Assembly (NCBI GenBank): GCA_913009765.1
Contig: CAJVYT010000254.1
Span: forward strand, 1-6,475
DNA length: 6,475 nt
Direction of reading: 5' to 3'
From: an uncultured candidate division Zixibacteria bacterium
GTDB lineage: Bacteria > Zixibacteria > MSB-5A5 > GN15 > FEB-12
Shown: in pieces, positions 4,318 to 6,475 of the stretch
Layout: each line of letters opens with the position of its first letter
Numbering within the stretch: position 1 is the first letter of the stretch
Program-made: the position numbers and the translations under genes
The notes under the pieces: generated by a model
What the model was told of the DNA's origin: nothing
Seen by the model: only the letters and a program-made list of their open reading frames with translations
Databases searched by the model: none

Positions 4318-6475
4318 TTATTTATCCATTAATAATTCCATACTCGTCACCGTCGTTTCACTTAATCCGAATTTGTCGCTATAATACCGCTCATCAAGAT
4401 ACAAAATGCCTGAATCCTTCTGAACTTCATAAACCACTTGATCATCCAACAACTTAGTTAATACATTTGGGAAGACATTTACTGAATACCGCTGGGCCTG
4501 CCGAAGTAATTTGTATTGTTTTTCCAGTTCATAAGCAGAGCAAAGGTCATTGACAATCCTTTTCCCTTCATCCCCATATTGAATAATAATTCCTCTCGCC
4601 ACATTATCTATTACATCAAAGGACCTGGCAGCAGACATGAAAGCCTGCCTTAATAAAATACCTGGCGCTTTGCCATTCATGCGCTCATACTCTAAAACAG
4701 AAACTTTATTCAGAGCGAGCAGATTAAATAAATTATCCGAATGTCCCACAGGAGATTTAGAGCTGACAGGGTAGCACATATCATCTTTTCTTTGATAGAA
4801 ATAATATTGATAATATTGCTCCATAGCTTCAGTGCCTATAATATTATTCCTGTATTTTCCAGGATTGTTTTTAAATTCATCCAGCAACCGTTCAGTCTTT
4901 TCCTTACCTATTCTGATATCTTCAAGACTGTCAATGTTTTCATCGGCCGGATTTATTATGTAAACATTGCCTAACGCCGGATACATTTCATTATGACGAT
5001 TACATCTCCCTGCGGCCTGTGCGATTGAATCAAGTCCTGCCAAAAAGCGAATAACTGACCCGAATGAAATATCAACACCTGCCTCTATAAGCTGGGTGCT
5101 GATACAAATAACCGACTTTTTATCACTCAAATCATTTTTAACCTTTTCAAGAACATTCATACGGTGAGCCGGACACATATTTGTGCTCAAATGATATGCC
5201 TTACTATTCTTCAAATATTGACACTGCTGATAAAGTGTACGTGCAGATTTTTTTGTATTTACGACCATAAGAACACTTCCAGAGTTAGCAAGTTCTTGAC
5301 CTGCAAGTTCTATTATTTCATCATTGTTCCAACCAGCAACCTTTGTTTTGTCATAAACCTCAACGCGTTTTAAATCTTCAAATATCTGCTTCTCATTGGA
5401 AATGATTTGTTGTTCTGCAGTAATAGACAACGCTCTGGACTTCTTTTCAATTTTATCTAAAAGCGGCTGAGTTGCCGTACATAGAATAACCGAAGAACCA
5501 CAGTTGGTTACAAGAAAATCAACAGCCATATTGAATAAGTGAACGCACTTAACCGGCAATGCCTGGATTTCATCAAAAACAATAACTGCATTTGCAAGTT
5601 GATGCATTCTTCGCGCACCACGTGTTCCTGATCCGAATAATGCTTCGAGCACCTGTACATTTGTCGTTAGCACGACAGGAGCATCCCAATTTTCAGAGAG
5701 CACTTTTTGTCTTGCACTTTCTTTATCCGGCAATAAATTGGAATGATGTTCCAAAACCACACGATTAAGATATTCCCCGTTTTCATCCTTTTCTTCCAAA
5801 ATCTTACGTATCTCTTCAGCATTCTGATCAATAATAGTTGTATATGGTAGAACATATATAATTCTGTCCATTTTGTGCTTGTCAGCATGATGCAAAGCAA
5901 ATCTTAAGCTGGCGAGTGTTTTCCCGCCGCCTGTGGGGACAGTTAATTGGTATAAGCCTTTTGGTTTCCCGGAAAAGTTTAGACACGCCTGCGATATCTT
6001 CTGCCGTATATCATTAATCCCATTTAAATCAAAGTTATTCAACTTTTTATCTAATTTTTGGGATAGTAACGTCCAATCATCATACATACTATAATTTCTC
6101 AATTCTGCAATGTCTGGAGCATCAAAATCAGCCGTATTCAATCGATCTGCATCAATCAAGCAACTAAAAAGAAACCGTATTAGCAACCCGCGTTTGAAAG
6201 CAATGGTTTCTAATGTTTCCTTATCATCATGAGTACTTCGTAATGACTTAAACCTATCAATAAGACTTTGAGAAAATTCTGATGATTGTAAGCGGCTTAT
6301 TATTATGTTCTCTGTCTCTTTAACAAGATTGCCTGTGATTTCATTAAGATATGTTTTATCCTTATTTTTGTTTATACGTTTTGAATAGCTATCTATTCCA
6401 TCAGGAGAAATACAATCTATCAATCCTGAATGATGTGAAACTAAGCACAATGACAAGACTTGGGCAGCAAACAAT
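4318..6475 (-). CDS. cas3: CRISPR-associated helicase/nuclease Cas3 (type I-C), 5' end missing
   Basis: The frame is open through the right edge, so only the C-terminal 718 or so residues are visible. The first visible full codon is TTG, which should be read as an internal leucine and not a start. Residues 12-20 (V-S-H-H-S-G-L-I-D) are the late histidine motif of the HD nuclease domain, and L-I-D-A-D-R (106-111) is the D-A-D motif typical of that domain's end; the H-D and H-x-x-G-K motifs lie outside the window. The SF2 helicase follows: Walker A T-G-G-G-K-T (181-186), D-E-I-Q (301-304) as the Walker B box, T-A-T-Q-P (333-337), motif V S-T-Q-L-I-E-A-G-V-D (459-468) and motif VI Q-A-A-G-R-C-N-R-H (486-494). 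All key helicase residues are present. Cas3 is recruited to target-bound Cascade and degrades DNA 3' to 5'. It leads the operon, 11 bases ahead of cas5c. Confidence 0.96.
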   Translation of the reverse strand, partial: LFAAQVLSLCLVSHHSGLIDCISPDGIDSYSKRINKNKDKTYLNEITGNLVKETENIIISRLQSSEFSQSLIDRFKSLRSTHDDKETLETIAFKRGLLIRFLFSCLIDADRLNTADFDAPDIAELRNYSMYDDWTLLSQKLDKKLNNFDLNGINDIRQKISQACLNFSGKPKGLYQLTVPTGGGKTLASLRFALHHADKHKMDRIIYVLPYTTIIDQNAEEIRKILEEKDENGEYLNRVVLEHHSNLLPDKESARQKVLSENWDAPVVLTTNVQVLEALFGSGTRGARRMHQLANAVIVFDEIQALPVKCVHLFNMAVDFLVTNCGSSVILCTATQPLLDKIEKKSRALSITAEQQIISNEKQIFEDLKRVEVYDKTKVAGWNNDEIIELAGQELANSGSVLMVVNTKKSARTLYQQCQYLKNSKAYHLSTNMCPAHRMNVLEKVKNDLSDKKSVICISTQLIEAGVDISFGSVIRFLAGLDSIAQAAGRCNRHNEMYPALGNVYIINPADENIDSLEDIRIGKEKTERLLDEFKNNPGKYRNNIIGTEAMEQYYQYYFYQRKDDMCYPVSSKSPVGHSDNLFNLLALNKVSVLEYERMNGKAPGILLRQAFMSAARSFDVIDNVARGIIIQYGDEGKRIVNDLCSAYELEKQYKLLRQAQRYSVNVFPNVLTKLLDDQVVYEVQKDSGILYLDERYYSDKFGLSETTVTSMELLMDK

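Noticed and set aside
6472..6474. TTG at the right edge as the start codon of cas3
   Set aside because: The HD domain's first motifs are missing and the frame is open to the edge, so this codon is internal to a longer gene.

Overview
The window is a bacterial type I-C (formerly Dvulg/Csd) CRISPR-Cas operon, all on the minus strand, so transcription runs from right to left. In transcription order it holds the 3' part of cas3, then cas5c, cas8c with an internal cas11c start, cas7c, a gene for a four-helix-bundle/23S-rRNA-IVS-like protein with a C-terminal suffix domain, and finally the first 29 codons of cas4, which runs off the left edge. cas1, cas2 and the CRISPR array are expected beyond the left edge. 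The promoter and the start of cas3 lie beyond the right edge. No non-coding stretch exceeds about 30 bases, and no tRNA, rRNA, IS or CRISPR array is visible.

Functionally, Cas5c, Cas7c, Cas8c and Cas11c form the crRNA-guided surveillance complex: Cas5c cuts pre-crRNA, Cas7c forms the backbone, Cas8c recognises PAM and target, and Cas11c is the small subunit. Cas3 is recruited to unwind and degrade DNA. Cas4, with Cas1 and Cas2, selects and trims new spacers. Genes are tightly packed (gaps of 7 to 30 bases or overlaps), most with good Shine-Dalgarno sequences, which suggests one transcript with translational coupling.

The unusual part is the left end. Instead of cas7 being followed directly by cas4, a four-helix-bundle gene sits between them, starting inside the last codons of cas7 and ending 7 bases before cas4. 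This small gene is associated with a 30-base palindrome-rich repeat present twice, 26 of 30 bases identical. One copy lies inside the gene, where it encodes a (K-S/T-Y)x3 stretch. The second copy spans the gene's stop codon and supplies the cas4 start codon and its first residues in the same repeat frame. Hand-counted base composition also changes here: sampled lines of the four-helix gene and cas4 are about 48-62% GC, whereas sampled lines of cas7, cas8c and cas3 are about 28-48%. The junction between the interference and adaptation modules therefore looks like a recombination or insertion point.

The organism cannot be named from this window. A Gram-negative anaerobe or environmental lineage in which both I-C systems and four-helix-suffix genes occur (for example a deltaproteobacterium) is a guess only.
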